DNA of 32,416 nt from a virus. A program made the translations under genes and the position numbers. A model generated the notes under the pieces. The model saw only the letters and a program-made list of their open reading frames with translations, made no database searches and was not told the origin of the DNA. The stretch is taken from positions 1-32,416 of the IMG/VR virus record IMGVR_UViG_3300005538_000220. The stretch is one strand, 5' to 3'. Below, in pieces: positions 8,005 to 15,744 of the stretch; positions within the stretch are counted from its first letter, which is position 1; each line of letters opens with the position of its first letter.

Positions 8005-8399
8005 CGGATAGCTGTATCCGCAGGCGGTGGCGAGCAGGCCGTAGATCTGTTGCCATTGGTCGAGATCGGCTGAGCCCCCAGGCCGCGGCCGGGGGCTTCC
8101 GCTTCCCCCGGTGTTGTTCCAGCCTTGAGGCCCGAGCCGGTGAGCACCGCGCTGAGTACCCGACCGGCATTGGCCAGGTCCAAGATATTCTCCACCTCGT
8201 CAGCCGTGACGTCGGGATAATTGCGCTGCAATGCGGCGGTTACGATCTCAACCACGATCGCGATTTCGGTGTCGCCCATTTGCGTGTCGATCGCGGAAAG
8301 CTGACGGACTTTGGGCATCAATCGTCGCAATTGGCCTAGGGTCAACGGCGGAACGATCCACTCACATTCGCCGATGGTGATGGTGACCCCGGGTAACAC
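8001..8399 (-). CDS. tail assembly chaperone, first part (gpG-like)
   Basis: 132 aa from a GTG at 8399 with a strong AGGAGG six nt upstream. Residues 1-90 form a compact domain: beta start (GVTITIGECEWIVPPLTLGQL) followed by helices (LRRLMPKVRQL, IAIVVEIVTAALQRNYPDVTADEVENILDL). From about residue 98 the frame degenerates into Ser/Thr/Pro-rich sequence up to the stop, whereas the -1 frame becomes protein-like. The short form would coat the tape measure protein and the frameshifted form would recruit tail tube protein, by analogy with lambda gpG and gpGT. It directly follows the major tail protein gene, the expected place. Confidence 0.8.
   Translation of the reverse strand: MLPGVTITIGECEWIVPPLTLGQLRRLMPKVRQLSAIDTQMGDTEIAIVVEIVTAALQRNYPDVTADEVENILDLANAGRVLSAVLTGSGLKAGTTPGEAEAPGRGLGAQPISTNGNRSTACSPPPADTAIR
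8075..8109 (-). other. candidate -1 ribosomal frameshift zone joining the two chaperone ORFs
   Basis: In the coding strand three five-base homopolymer runs lie within 35 nt: G5 at 8109-8105, C5 at 8095-8091 and G5 at 8079-8075. Each run contains an in-frame GGG or CCC codon preceded by the same base (codons 98, 103 and 108 of the upstream ORF). A single-tRNA slip of -1 at any of them enters the downstream frame, which is open from about 8200 to 7687. No perfect X-XXY-YYZ heptamer is present. The GC-rich sequence around these runs could fold into a stimulatory hairpin. Which run is used cannot be told by reading. Confidence 0.55.
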
Positions 8400-8434
8400 C
8401 GGCCCCTCCTGTTAAAGCCCAGACCGCGCAGATT

Positions 8435-9181
8435 TCATTCGACAGTGCTCAGATACCCGATCGTACCCGACGCGTCGGCGAAGGCCATGAAGTCAAACTC
8501 GCTGATTGTCCAATCGTCGATTTTTGTGGGGATCGACAACTTGTTGGCGGTACAGGCGTTGAGGCGCAACGCGGTGCCGGAGCCACCATAAGTAGTGTAA
8601 AATGTCGCCTTGAAGGTTGGCGTCGTTCCCATCAGTTGATTGGTCAATGTTAGCCGATTACCTTGGGTATTCGTCAGGTACGTATAGGAAATCAGTACGG
8701 CGGTATTGGCGTCGGCGGCCGCAAACGAATAGACCCCGCTCGCGAAGTTGACCGAGTACTGGCCTGCCGCAGACGGGGTCGTCACCCGATTAAACCGCTC
8801 GCCGGTCGCTGCGTAAACGACGCCGAGATCGTCATTATAGTTTGAAGCGTTCGCAACTGCCACGGTGAAAGGGGTGGTGGCCGGGACAACCGCCGCCTCG
8901 AGCTGTGAGACTGCGAACTGGCCGGTTGTCGCCGGCACCCCGAAGAACAAATCGCTATAGAGCAGTCCCAGGATCTGGGCAAACTTGGCTTTTCCGGAAA
9001 TCTTTCCCTGTCCGCGCGCGATCGCCACCGGGAACTGCAACTGTCCATAGAGCTCCTTGTCGGTCCAGTCGAAATCGATTTCGATGTCCTGCAGTATTCC
9101 GAACTGTCGCGGGCCGATACCGGAACCGGTCAGATCCGTGCGCTCGCCCCAAAGCGCGCCAGAGCCGAAGCTCAATTGCAT
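8435..9181 (-). CDS. major tail tube protein
   Basis: 248 aa from the ATG at 9181, chosen because AAGGAG lies at good distance upstream and the N-terminal extension beyond it is not protein-like. The start MQLSFGSGALWGERTD and the segment ILQDIEIDFDWTDKELYGQLQFPVAIARGQGKISGKAKFAQI are typical of tube proteins in GTA-like and related siphophages. Residues about 120-190 hold an insert-like stretch (TTPFTVAVANASNYNDDLGVVYAATGE) seen in some tube proteins. The C-terminal half is beta-rich and ends IGYLSTVE. It precedes the tail chaperone genes. The protein should polymerise into hexameric rings forming the tail tube. Confidence 0.85.
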   Translation of the reverse strand: MQLSFGSGALWGERTDLTGSGIGPRQFGILQDIEIDFDWTDKELYGQLQFPVAIARGQGKISGKAKFAQILGLLYSDLFFGVPATTGQFAVSQLEAAVVPATTPFTVAVANASNYNDDLGVVYAATGERFNRVTTPSAAGQYSVNFASGVYSFAAADANTAVLISYTYLTNTQGNRLTLTNQLMGTTPTFKATFYTTYGGSGTALRLNACTANKLSIPTKIDDWTISEFDFMAFADASGTIGYLSTVE

Positions 9182-9183
9182 TT

Positions 9184-9423
9184 TCAGATACTCCTTTCCT
9201 GATCGTCGGACGTGACCGACGAATTGGCCGTGCGCGGTCGAGTCAATAGCGTTTTGAGGGCCTCCTTGGCGGCGTGCGCGACGTTCCACGAGGCGGTGTC
9301 GCGGGCCACCGCCGAGCCCGGAAAATGATCAGCCCACCAACGCTCAATCAGCGCTGCGACAGCCTCGTCATTCGTTTGCGTTGGCGCCCGAACCGCCGGT
9401 TCGGCGGCATGATCGATGTCCAT
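9184..9423 (-). CDS. small conserved-position protein of unknown function
   Basis: 79 aa, acidic start (MDIDHAAEPAVRAP), then a helical part with NDEAVAALIERWWADHFPGS and WNVAHAAKEALKTLLTR. No family is recognised. The stop is 2 nt before the major tail protein ATG, and its 3' end contains the ribosome site of that gene, so the two are probably coupled. Small helical proteins occupy this place in many alphaproteobacterial siphophages, but the function is not known to me. Confidence 0.65.
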   Translation of the reverse strand: MDIDHAAEPAVRAPTQTNDEAVAALIERWWADHFPGSAVARDTASWNVAHAAKEALKTLLTRPRTANSSVTSDDQERSI

Positions 9424-9521
9424 AACTCTGTCTCGCTGCTAGGGGGCAACCGTCGTACCCGAAGGCTCGTTGGGCGGTGGCCGGGACGACGGCCCGGGCT
9501 TGCGCCAATAAAACCCAGGTT

Positions 9522-9953
9522 TTAGGCGCACAGAATGACGATCGGGACGATGGCTACCGCCTGGTCGCCGAGGACGCCTTCGTCGGTTTCGACCTTGCCG
9601 CTGATGAAGGCGTGTTGCACCATATTGGGCAGCCCCAGATTTTGTACCCCGGTCGCCGCCGGGGCCAATGCCTGCTCGAGAGCGTCGAGAAGTGGGTTCA
9701 ATATTGTCGACGGAGCGACATATGGATCATTGGAATGCGCATAGAGGTAAAAATCGGCGTAGAGCGTCCACACAATCGGCGCTCCCAACGCTTTGATTTC
9801 CGCCTCGCCACCCCTCTCGGCCATAAACAGAGCCGGCTGTTCGGCCGGGCTCACCTCCGACCAATGACGCATCCGCCGGTTGGCGCTGGCGAAATTGGTC
9901 GAGGCGGACGCCAATGCCCACAAGGCCGAATAGATCCTCTCACGTTCGATCAC
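9522..9953 (-). CDS. tail terminator-like protein
   Basis: 143 aa from a GTG at 9953, one nt after the stop of the gp10-like gene. The start MIERERIYSALWALASAS, the segment MRHWSEVSPAEQPALFMAERG and the central WTLYADFYLYAH are characteristic of a family of tail completion/terminator proteins in GTA-like phages. The C-terminal half reads like a helix followed by a beta-hairpin (VQHAFISGKVETDEG...VAIVPIVILCA). It would cap the tail tube and join it to the head. Followed by a 98-nt gap (9424-9521) that holds only a short CCGGG/CCCGG inverted repeat. Confidence 0.75.
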   Translation of the reverse strand: MIERERIYSALWALASASTNFASANRRMRHWSEVSPAEQPALFMAERGGEAEIKALGAPIVWTLYADFYLYAHSNDPYVAPSTILNPLLDALEQALAPAATGVQNLGLPNMVQHAFISGKVETDEGVLGDQAVAIVPIVILCA

Positions 9954-9954
9954 G

Positions 9955-10425
9955 TCAGCGACCCGCTATTGTCTTGTCGACGACGGCGCGGCCTCCGGGT
10001 GCGAGACCGGCAAGGGCTGTCTGCAGCACTGGGTGTTCCGATCTCGCGCGTGGCCGGGCATGCACTTCTGCGTCTCGAGGCGTGAGCGGGTGGCGAAAAG
10101 CAATCTGGGCCTGCCGGAGGCCAGCGCGAACGCCGATGGCACGACCCGAACCGCCCCGGAATGCCCGCACGCGGCGAGCCCGACCGAAGGACACCGTCGC
10201 AGCTTTGGTTCCGGAATGGGCCGCGAGCGAGCCGGCCTTGGATCGCGACTGACGACCGCCAATGCGAGGATGGGCGGCGGTGCGGCTTGGCCCCGAGGCA
10301 GAGGCTGTTGCCAGCCGGTTCCGTGCAAGCGCGGCAATCGTGCCGGTGAGCGTGCGGCCTGCCTGGCCGGCTTGCCTGAGCCATTGCTGGACGGCGACCA
10401 CACCTTCGACGCTGATCCGGATCAC
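9955..10425 (-). CDS. HK97 gp10-like head-tail joining protein
   Basis: 156 aa from a GTG at 10425, overlapping the connector stop (GTGA). The start MIRISVEGVVAVQQWLRQAGQAG is the usual beginning of gp10-like/virion morphogenesis proteins. The rest is unusually Arg- and Ala-rich (RTAAHPRIGGRQSRSKAGS, FGRARRVRAFRGGSGRAIGVRAGLRQ), which makes the frame look weak, and two other frames are also open here. This frame is preferred because of coupling at both ends and the family-like N-terminus. Expected role is joining neck to tail. Confidence 0.65.
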   Translation of the reverse strand: MIRISVEGVVAVQQWLRQAGQAGRTLTGTIAALARNRLATASASGPSRTAAHPRIGGRQSRSKAGSLAAHSGTKAATVSFGRARRVRAFRGGSGRAIGVRAGLRQAQIAFRHPLTPRDAEVHARPRARSEHPVLQTALAGLAPGGRAVVDKTIAGR

Positions 10426-11069
10426 AGCGCCGCCCCAACCAGAGCGGGGTCGGTCGCTGTTGCCGCCAACATTACAAAGCCGGCGGCAACCGGCGCTACC
10501 GCGCGGTATTGCTGCAGCAAGGTCGCCGTTGCAGCGCTCATGTCCTTTTGCGCATAGCTGACAGTTTCACCGCCGCCGAGAGCCTTGGAAACCTCGCCGA
10601 CGCGGGTTCGCTCGCGATAGCGCAACGCGACCAGCTCGATGCATGCTTGGGAAAGTTCCGGCGGCGTCACCGGATAGCCGGCAGTGTAGGTCATCACGAC
10701 ATTCTGCGGGCGACGCGTGAAGTAATAACCCCGCAACGCGATCTCGGTCGACGAGAACATGTAGCCGGCCGTCAATCCTGTGCCCGGGGCGGGAGGTGGC
10801 GCCGGTGGGATGGGAATGCCGTCGATCGTAAGCGACTGCACCGCAGTCACCGGAAAGCAGGCGAATTGGAGGCGCTGGCCGCCGGTGCCGTCACGCACTT
10901 CCGTATAGTCCGCAGGGGCTATGCGGCGATTGAGCCAGGTCTGGATATATTGGCTGGCGGCGGTAATCAGCCGGGCGAGCAGGGCGTCGTCGGTTGGCGG
11001 AAATGCGCTCTGCCCGACTTGCAGCCAGGCCTTGACATCCGAAAGCGTTGTCAGGTCGCCATAGGTCAT
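10422..11069 (-). CDS. head-tail connector (gp6-like adaptor)
   Basis: 215 aa from the ATG at 11069, which has GGGAG about 10 nt upstream; the longer open frame to 11456 reads as Arg-rich non-coding sequence. The N-terminal MTYGDLTTLSDVKAWLQVG, DDALLARLITAASQYIQTWLNR and the helical ELSQACIELVALRYRERTRVGEVSKALGGGETVSY match phage gp6-like connector proteins. The middle (70-130) is a beta region with a Pro-rich loop (PIPPAPPPAPG). It forms the ring under the portal. It overlaps the gp10-like gene by 4 nt. Confidence 0.82.
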   Translation of the reverse strand: MTYGDLTTLSDVKAWLQVGQSAFPPTDDALLARLITAASQYIQTWLNRRIAPADYTEVRDGTGGQRLQFACFPVTAVQSLTIDGIPIPPAPPPAPGTGLTAGYMFSSTEIALRGYYFTRRPQNVVMTYTAGYPVTPPELSQACIELVALRYRERTRVGEVSKALGGGETVSYAQKDMSAATATLLQQYRAVAPVAAGFVMLAATATDPALVGAAL

Positions 11070-11073
11070 GGCG

Positions 11074-11502
11074 TCACACTCCCGCATTCCCCGCCCGATA
11101 TTGCTGCGATCCGGTTGGATCCGGCTGCGGCGCCGCCATGGGCGGCGGCGTCGCACTGCCGTGCCGGTTGGCTTCGCCGCCCGTCGCCCGGCCCGTCGCT
11201 GCCGCGCCGCGGGCAACGGTTGCTTCGGCGGGCGCTGTGAAGCAGCCGTTGCGCCTTTTGCCGCATCGGCGGGGGCCTGAGCGGTTCGCCATAGCGTCCG
11301 AATGTTGAGCCCGGGTCGGCGTTGCGGCTTCGCAGGCATCCGGCGCATTGTCGGCGTCGATGCGCTCAAAGCCCGCGTTCCACAACAGCCAGCGCGCGAC
11401 CTCGACCGGCACCAGCACCCGCCCATCGGGGCCGACGCGATAGCGCATCGTGCCATGCCCCACCTCGTCCTGGCCGCACATGGCGCGCAGCGCTATGAGC
11501 AT
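11074..11502 (-). CDS. small head-region protein of unknown function
   Basis: 142 aa from an ATG 13 nt after the capsid stop; a second ATG at 11448, after a GAGGTGGGG stretch, would give a 125-aa form beginning MRYRVGPDGRVLVPVEVARWLL. The segment up to about residue 60 looks folded (EVARWLLWNAGFERIDADN), and the rest is Ala/Arg/Gly/Pro-rich and probably disordered. No family is recognised. Its stop is 4 nt before the connector ATG, with that gene's ribosome site inside its last codons. Could be a head completion or decoration-type protein; this is only positional inference. Confidence 0.55.
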   Translation of the reverse strand: MLIALRAMCGQDEVGHGTMRYRVGPDGRVLVPVEVARWLLWNAGFERIDADNAPDACEAATPTRAQHSDAMANRSGPRRCGKRRNGCFTAPAEATVARGAAATGRATGGEANRHGSATPPPMAAPQPDPTGSQQYRAGNAGV

Positions 11503-11515
11503 CGCGACCCGCCGG

Positions 11516-13021
11516 TCAACCGTTGGCGATGTTGGTGATCACACCCATTGCAAAGGGGGCATAAACCGCCAGCACCTCCTCGGCATAGACGCCGACTTGG
11601 CGTTGACGAGTGGTGATCGGCCAATCGATCTGGTAATAATCTTGCCGGGTCTTGACTTCGGCGACGTTCGGCACTTCGTTGGACTGGTATTGGATCGGAA
11701 GATTTTCCGCCCAGCCGATAATTGTTCCCGGCGGTACCCGGGGATGGATTTTGATCGGGATCCGCAACCCGCCATAGATCGCAAAGGGGTTATAATAATA
11801 TTGGACGACGCCGGACGCAGTGAGCTGGTATTCGCCGCTGCTGCCATCGGCTGGACTATCATACCGAAGCAACGGTCCCGAGGCATTCGAAAGCACTTTG
11901 GTGGTGATGTTTTTCAGCTCCTGGGCATTCACGTAGAGCACGGTCGGCGACAATTCGAAGTTGCTCCACATCGTCTGAAACATGTTGTCGATCTCGACAA
12001 CCGAGCCGCGGCCCGAAGGCGTCAGTGCCGTACCGGTTCCCGCGGGGCCGGTCGCGAGAATATTGACATAGGCGTTTGACGCCGGCTTCAGGGCCGTGGT
12101 CAGCAATCCGTCGTAAGCGTAGCCGGGATTGGCCGAATAATCGGTGCCCGGGGAAAAGACCGTCTGCGGCTGGTTGCCGGCGCTGAGCGGAGCCGCCACC
12201 GCCACGCTGTTGATCGTCGTGATCGCCTGCAGGGTTTCGGTTCCGGAGGAGGTTGAAATATACCAGGCGTAGGCAACCGCGCCCTGGATCGGTGTGACCG
12301 TGCAATAAAGCGTCTGTCCCAGAGTTACCGCCTGGCTGGCCTCTCCGCTGATCGCAGACGCGCCGCCGTTCAGGGTATAGGTTTTGCCGTCGACACCGGT
12401 GACCGTTTTGGTCGTCGCGACACCGCCGACCAGGCTCGAGTTTTGATAACCTTCGAGGGTTAAAGCGACAACCTTGACGTAATAGGTCGCCGCCGGCAGC
12501 GTTGCCCCGGTGCCCGAAGCTGACAGCGACGGCGTGGCCGGGGTGCCGAGCTGCAACGACGCATTACCGGCAAGGATTGCCATCTCTTCCTTGAGCATCA
12601 TTTTCTGCAGCAAGCGGAAGGTCATCCGCGCCTGGATGTCTTCGAATTCGCGGCCGGCGGAAATCGCTTCAAAGGTGGCCGCGTCTTCCTCGCCGATTGT
12701 GACATAGGTCGCCGATTTGCTCGACGTCGAGTACGACATTTGGCCCGAGCGTTGTCCTTCCGGTACCCAGCCCATGGCATCAAAGCCAGAGCCGATAATG
12801 GCATTGACTTGTCGCCAGTTGGTGGCGGTGCCGGTGCCGCCGCCAACCCGGGGCATCACATTGCGGATCGGTGTGACAAACGGGTACAGGTTCTTTGCCG
12901 GCGCCTGCAGATCATAGGCGACCAGCCCGGTCGCAGTGGAAATAGACTTGGCAAGATCGTAATTCGGTGCCGCAAGCGCCTGCTTGAGCAGCGCGAGCGA
13001 ATCCTGGGTTATGGAATTCAT
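11516..13021 (-). CDS. HK97-fold major capsid protein with inserted Fn3/Ig-like domain
   Basis: 501 aa from the ATG at 13021, with AGGAG seven nt upstream. The first 155 residues (MNSITQDSLALLKQAL, then FVTPIRNVMPRV, TNWRQVNAIIG, AATFEAISAGREFEDIQARMTFRLLQKMMLKEE) and the C-terminal part (MWSNFELSPTVLYVNAQELKNITTKVL, IPIKIHPRVPPGTIIGWAENLP) are typical of large HK97-fold capsids in GTA-like phages. Residues about 160-287 interrupt the fold with a domain containing LPAATYYVKVVALTLEGYQ and YAWYISTSSGTETLQ, the strand pattern of Fn3/Ig-like modules. It follows the protease/scaffold gene, as expected. Confidence 0.88.
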   Translation of the reverse strand: MNSITQDSLALLKQALAAPNYDLAKSISTATGLVAYDLQAPAKNLYPFVTPIRNVMPRVGGGTGTATNWRQVNAIIGSGFDAMGWVPEGQRSGQMSYSTSSKSATYVTIGEEDAATFEAISAGREFEDIQARMTFRLLQKMMLKEEMAILAGNASLQLGTPATPSLSASGTGATLPAATYYVKVVALTLEGYQNSSLVGGVATTKTVTGVDGKTYTLNGGASAISGEASQAVTLGQTLYCTVTPIQGAVAYAWYISTSSGTETLQAITTINSVAVAAPLSAGNQPQTVFSPGTDYSANPGYAYDGLLTTALKPASNAYVNILATGPAGTGTALTPSGRGSVVEIDNMFQTMWSNFELSPTVLYVNAQELKNITTKVLSNASGPLLRYDSPADGSSGEYQLTASGVVQYYYNPFAIYGGLRIPIKIHPRVPPGTIIGWAENLPIQYQSNEVPNVAEVKTRQDYYQIDWPITTRQRQVGVYAEEVLAVYAPFAMGVITNIANG

Positions 13022-13089
13022 CGATGTTCTCCTGGCTGGGGCCAACCAACAAACCGGCAGTCGAGCCCGCTAGGGGCGTCGTGCCGGCC

Positions 13090-15180
13090 TCATTCGCGAC
13101 TGAAATCCTTCGCCGGGCCGGGTCCCGGCGGGTAGATTGGACGGGTATAGCTCGCCTTTATAAGCGCTAAGGTCTGCTCTTCCTTGGTCATTTTGGAGAA
13201 GGCCGCAGCCAGATCGTCTACAGACGGATTGCCGCCGCCACCGTCCTGCTGTTTTGATATCGCGGTTATCCCCTTTGAGAGGGCGACGGGCGGCAACGGG
13301 GCGCGGGCGATCTCTTCAACCCGCTGTGCCAACCGGTCGAGCTTCGGCAGAATTTCGTTCAGCGCTTCAGCCAGCGCCGGATTTGCCGACCGCTCCGCTG
13401 TCGGCGATTTACTGAGGCTACTGTGAGCGGCCATTCGGAAATCCGCATTGGGGTCCGGCCAGACCCCGCGAGCGCTGATGCCGTTGCACGACGCCCCGGC
13501 CGCTACCAGATGATCATGAGCTGTTGCAAGATGCGCGAGCGTCTCGCGTGAATGGCGGGCCCCGGCCTTTGCAGCCGCCATACAGCACCCGCCATCAGTC
13601 AGCTTGTCGAGGCACGTATGCGCGAGATCCATCAAGGCCTGATGGCCAGCATCCTTTTGCGCGAAGACGGCCGCGATGATGTCGAGCATGTCGCAGTCGG
13701 AGGGTGCATCAGGTGCGCCGGACGCCATAGGCACATTGCCGTCAAATGCCGACGGCCAATATGGCGACTCAATATCAAGAGCTGAGGCGCCGTTGCCCGT
13801 TGCGCCGGCGTCCTGCAGTGCGTCGCGCGCCTTGATCATATGAGCGCGTTGGTCAAACAGCAGCCCTTTCATTGCCAGACATTTGACGACGGCACGAAAG
13901 GCGAGATCCAACAAGGCCTGGTCAACATCGCTGTGTTTGGCCTTGGCGAGGATCGCCGTCGCCAATTTTTGCAGCTTTGGTCCGCGGCCTCGGCACAAGC
14001 CTGCAATGTGTACCGCGCCGCGAGCGCCGGCGGCCCGCATCACGACGTTAGCCGCTCTATCCTCGGTAGGCTCGCCCATTGCTCCGGCATCGTTCATAAT
14101 CTCGCCGGTCTCTTCGGCGACCAGAGCATTTAAAAAGGCGCATAACTCGGCGATAATTGACTGCAATCGCGCGGGTTGCGGAGAATCGTCGCCTTCGATT
14201 GCGGCTTCGACGGCAAGGCTTTCCTGCAGCCAGTCTAGATCGAGGATGATCCGTGCGATGTGGCCAACATCGCACAGCGCCTTTGCCAAAGCACGTTCGC
14301 CATGCAGTCGCGCGGCCTTGGCGTTTTCCGCCGCAGAAGGTGGCCCGTCCGGGTCGATTTTCTTCTTCCAAGCGGCAATAATGCGCGCCTTGATATCGTG
14401 CAACTGGGCCGATGTATATCGCTGCGCATTGCGCGGCCGGTTGATGAAATTCCAAGCCGCACGGATATGGCTCTCGGTGTCGATCGGGTATCGCCTCTTG
14501 CCGTCGGCCTGATAGCCCGGGTCGGCGTATTCGACTTCCCCGTAAGAGGCGCCCGAAGCGGCGGCGGCCGGCGGAGATTGCGCGGCGGCGGCAATACTGG
14601 CTTTTGCCGTGGCCGGAACTGCAAAGCGCCTGGAGTTGGCCATTTCTGCCTGACACCTGAGGGCCTCGACTTTACCCAAATGCTGGTGGTGAGGGATACC
14701 GCAGGCCCAGATTTGGATCGGGAAGGTCGATGACGAGGGAGGAGGATTGGCCTGAGCGCCGTTTGCTTTCCAGTAGTCGAAAACCGCCTCCGGATTGGCC
14801 GGGCGATCGACCAATGATATTTCGTTCAACACCAGACCGGTGATGGTCTTGGGGTCGCTCGGATCACGCCGCGTGACCTGGCCGCCGATCGAATATCCTT
14901 TATAGACTCCCTCGACAATCTTTTGCCACGCCTGGTCGTCGACAATCTTGGCGCCGATATACAGGCCCTTGTTGTCGACCGTCGCTTCTTTGGCAACGCC
15001 AACGGCGGAGAGCTGATGCATCTCACGAATATTGGCGAATTTCATGTAATCGCCGAGCGCCTCTACCAACGCTTCACGTTTGACGACTTCGCCCTGGTCG
15101 TCGCGCGCCTCTGTGGACGCGTATCCCCATACCTCGCGCCGCTCGGCGTCGATCTTGGCGATCGGAAAGTAGAGTTTCAT
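13090..15180 (-). CDS. prohead protease fused to DUF6582-like and long helical scaffold region
   Basis: 696 aa from the ATG at 15180 (GAGAGA upstream). Residues 1-140 form a U35/XkdF-type prohead protease: IREMHQL supplies His55, VYKGYSIGGQV supplies Ser97, and EISLVDRPANPEA at 120-132 is the conserved end of the domain. Residues about 216-275 match the DUF6582 pattern (ADPGYQADGKRRYPIDTESHIRAAWNF..., LHDIKARIIAAWKKK). Residues about 280-620 are helical, rich in Ala, Cys and His pairs, then a coiled-coil LAEALNEILPKLDRLAQRVEEIA precedes the end. The product probably works as protease plus internal scaffold that is removed during head maturation. It is much longer than simple proteases (about 200 aa). 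Confidence 0.85.
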   Translation of the reverse strand: MKLYFPIAKIDAERREVWGYASTEARDDQGEVVKREALVEALGDYMKFANIREMHQLSAVGVAKEATVDNKGLYIGAKIVDDQAWQKIVEGVYKGYSIGGQVTRRDPSDPKTITGLVLNEISLVDRPANPEAVFDYWKANGAQANPPPSSSTFPIQIWACGIPHHQHLGKVEALRCQAEMANSRRFAVPATAKASIAAAAQSPPAAAASGASYGEVEYADPGYQADGKRRYPIDTESHIRAAWNFINRPRNAQRYTSAQLHDIKARIIAAWKKKIDPDGPPSAAENAKAARLHGERALAKALCDVGHIARIILDLDWLQESLAVEAAIEGDDSPQPARLQSIIAELCAFLNALVAEETGEIMNDAGAMGEPTEDRAANVVMRAAGARGAVHIAGLCRGRGPKLQKLATAILAKAKHSDVDQALLDLAFRAVVKCLAMKGLLFDQRAHMIKARDALQDAGATGNGASALDIESPYWPSAFDGNVPMASGAPDAPSDCDMLDIIAAVFAQKDAGHQALMDLAHTCLDKLTDGGCCMAAAKAGARHSRETLAHLATAHDHLVAAGASCNGISARGVWPDPNADFRMAAHSSLSKSPTAERSANPALAEALNEILPKLDRLAQRVEEIARAPLPPVALSKGITAISKQQDGGGGNPSVDDLAAAFSKMTKEEQTLALIKASYTRPIYPPGPGPAKDFSRE

Positions 15181-15368
15181 GGTATCTCTCGGCTCGTGAG
15201 GATGCATCGGTTCGCGGCCTGCGCAGCCGCAATGGCCCCGCGTCGAAATGCGCGATCAGCGGTGTTCGGCAAAGATCAGCCCGGCGGCAGATGTCCCTGC
15301 CGGGGCTGGTCTGGAAACCTGTATGTTGGGGCAGCGGCATGGCGCCGCGGATGGGCCGCGGATCAAGA
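15181..15368 (-). other. 188-nt intergenic region between accessory cassette and head genes
   Basis: No ORF with protein-like composition is seen. A perfect CCGCGG/CCGCGG inverted repeat with a 5-nt loop lies at 15345-15361, a few nt after the stop of the upstream gene. It has no U-tract, so it would be a weak terminator or an mRNA-processing/stability hairpin. The end of the region holds the ribosome site for the protease gene. Confidence 0.35.
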
Positions 15369-15740
15369 TCAGCTTGAAACCAAAAGGGTTGCGGCCTGTT
15401 CAAGCACCCGTCCATCGTTTAGCGCGACGGTTGCCCGCAACAGGTACCATGCGCCCGATGCAGCGGGCGGAAAATGGCCAATCTCGGCCACCGAAAACTT
15501 TCCGTGCAGCGTCTGCGGCGACAAACCCGGCAACCGCGCCGGCTGCTGCAACAGGCTTACGGCAGCCACAGACAGCACATGACTCTGCGGGTCAGGATCA
15601 CACCCGTTTTGATAAGCGGGCAACAAAACGCAGGTCCAGCTCGTCGAGATGATTTCAGCCAAACCCGCATCCAGCGTGAAATCAAAAGCAAAGGTGTCGA
15701 TCTCCCCTGGCGCGATCGGGTCGAACGGCCGAACGTTCAC
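15369..15740 (-). CDS. small phage structural-type protein, unknown function
   Basis: 123 aa from a GTG at 15740 with AGGAGG about 8 nt upstream (inside the end of the preceding gene). The start MNVRPFDPIAPGEIDTFAFDF and the alternating strand pattern (STSWTCVLLPAY, GAWYLLRATVALNDGRVLEQAATLLV) suggest a small beta-sandwich. Proteins of this type with a VFPPK/FDPI-like start and a W-x-V core occur among alphaproteobacterial phage structural genes, with no known job. It follows the repeat protein by 4 nt and is the last gene of the accessory cassette before the protease. Confidence 0.65.
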   Translation of the reverse strand: MNVRPFDPIAPGEIDTFAFDFTLDAGLAEIISTSWTCVLLPAYQNGCDPDPQSHVLSVAAVSLLQQPARLPGLSPQTLHGKFSVAEIGHFPPAASGAWYLLRATVALNDGRVLEQAATLLVSS

Positions 15741-15744
15741 TGCC

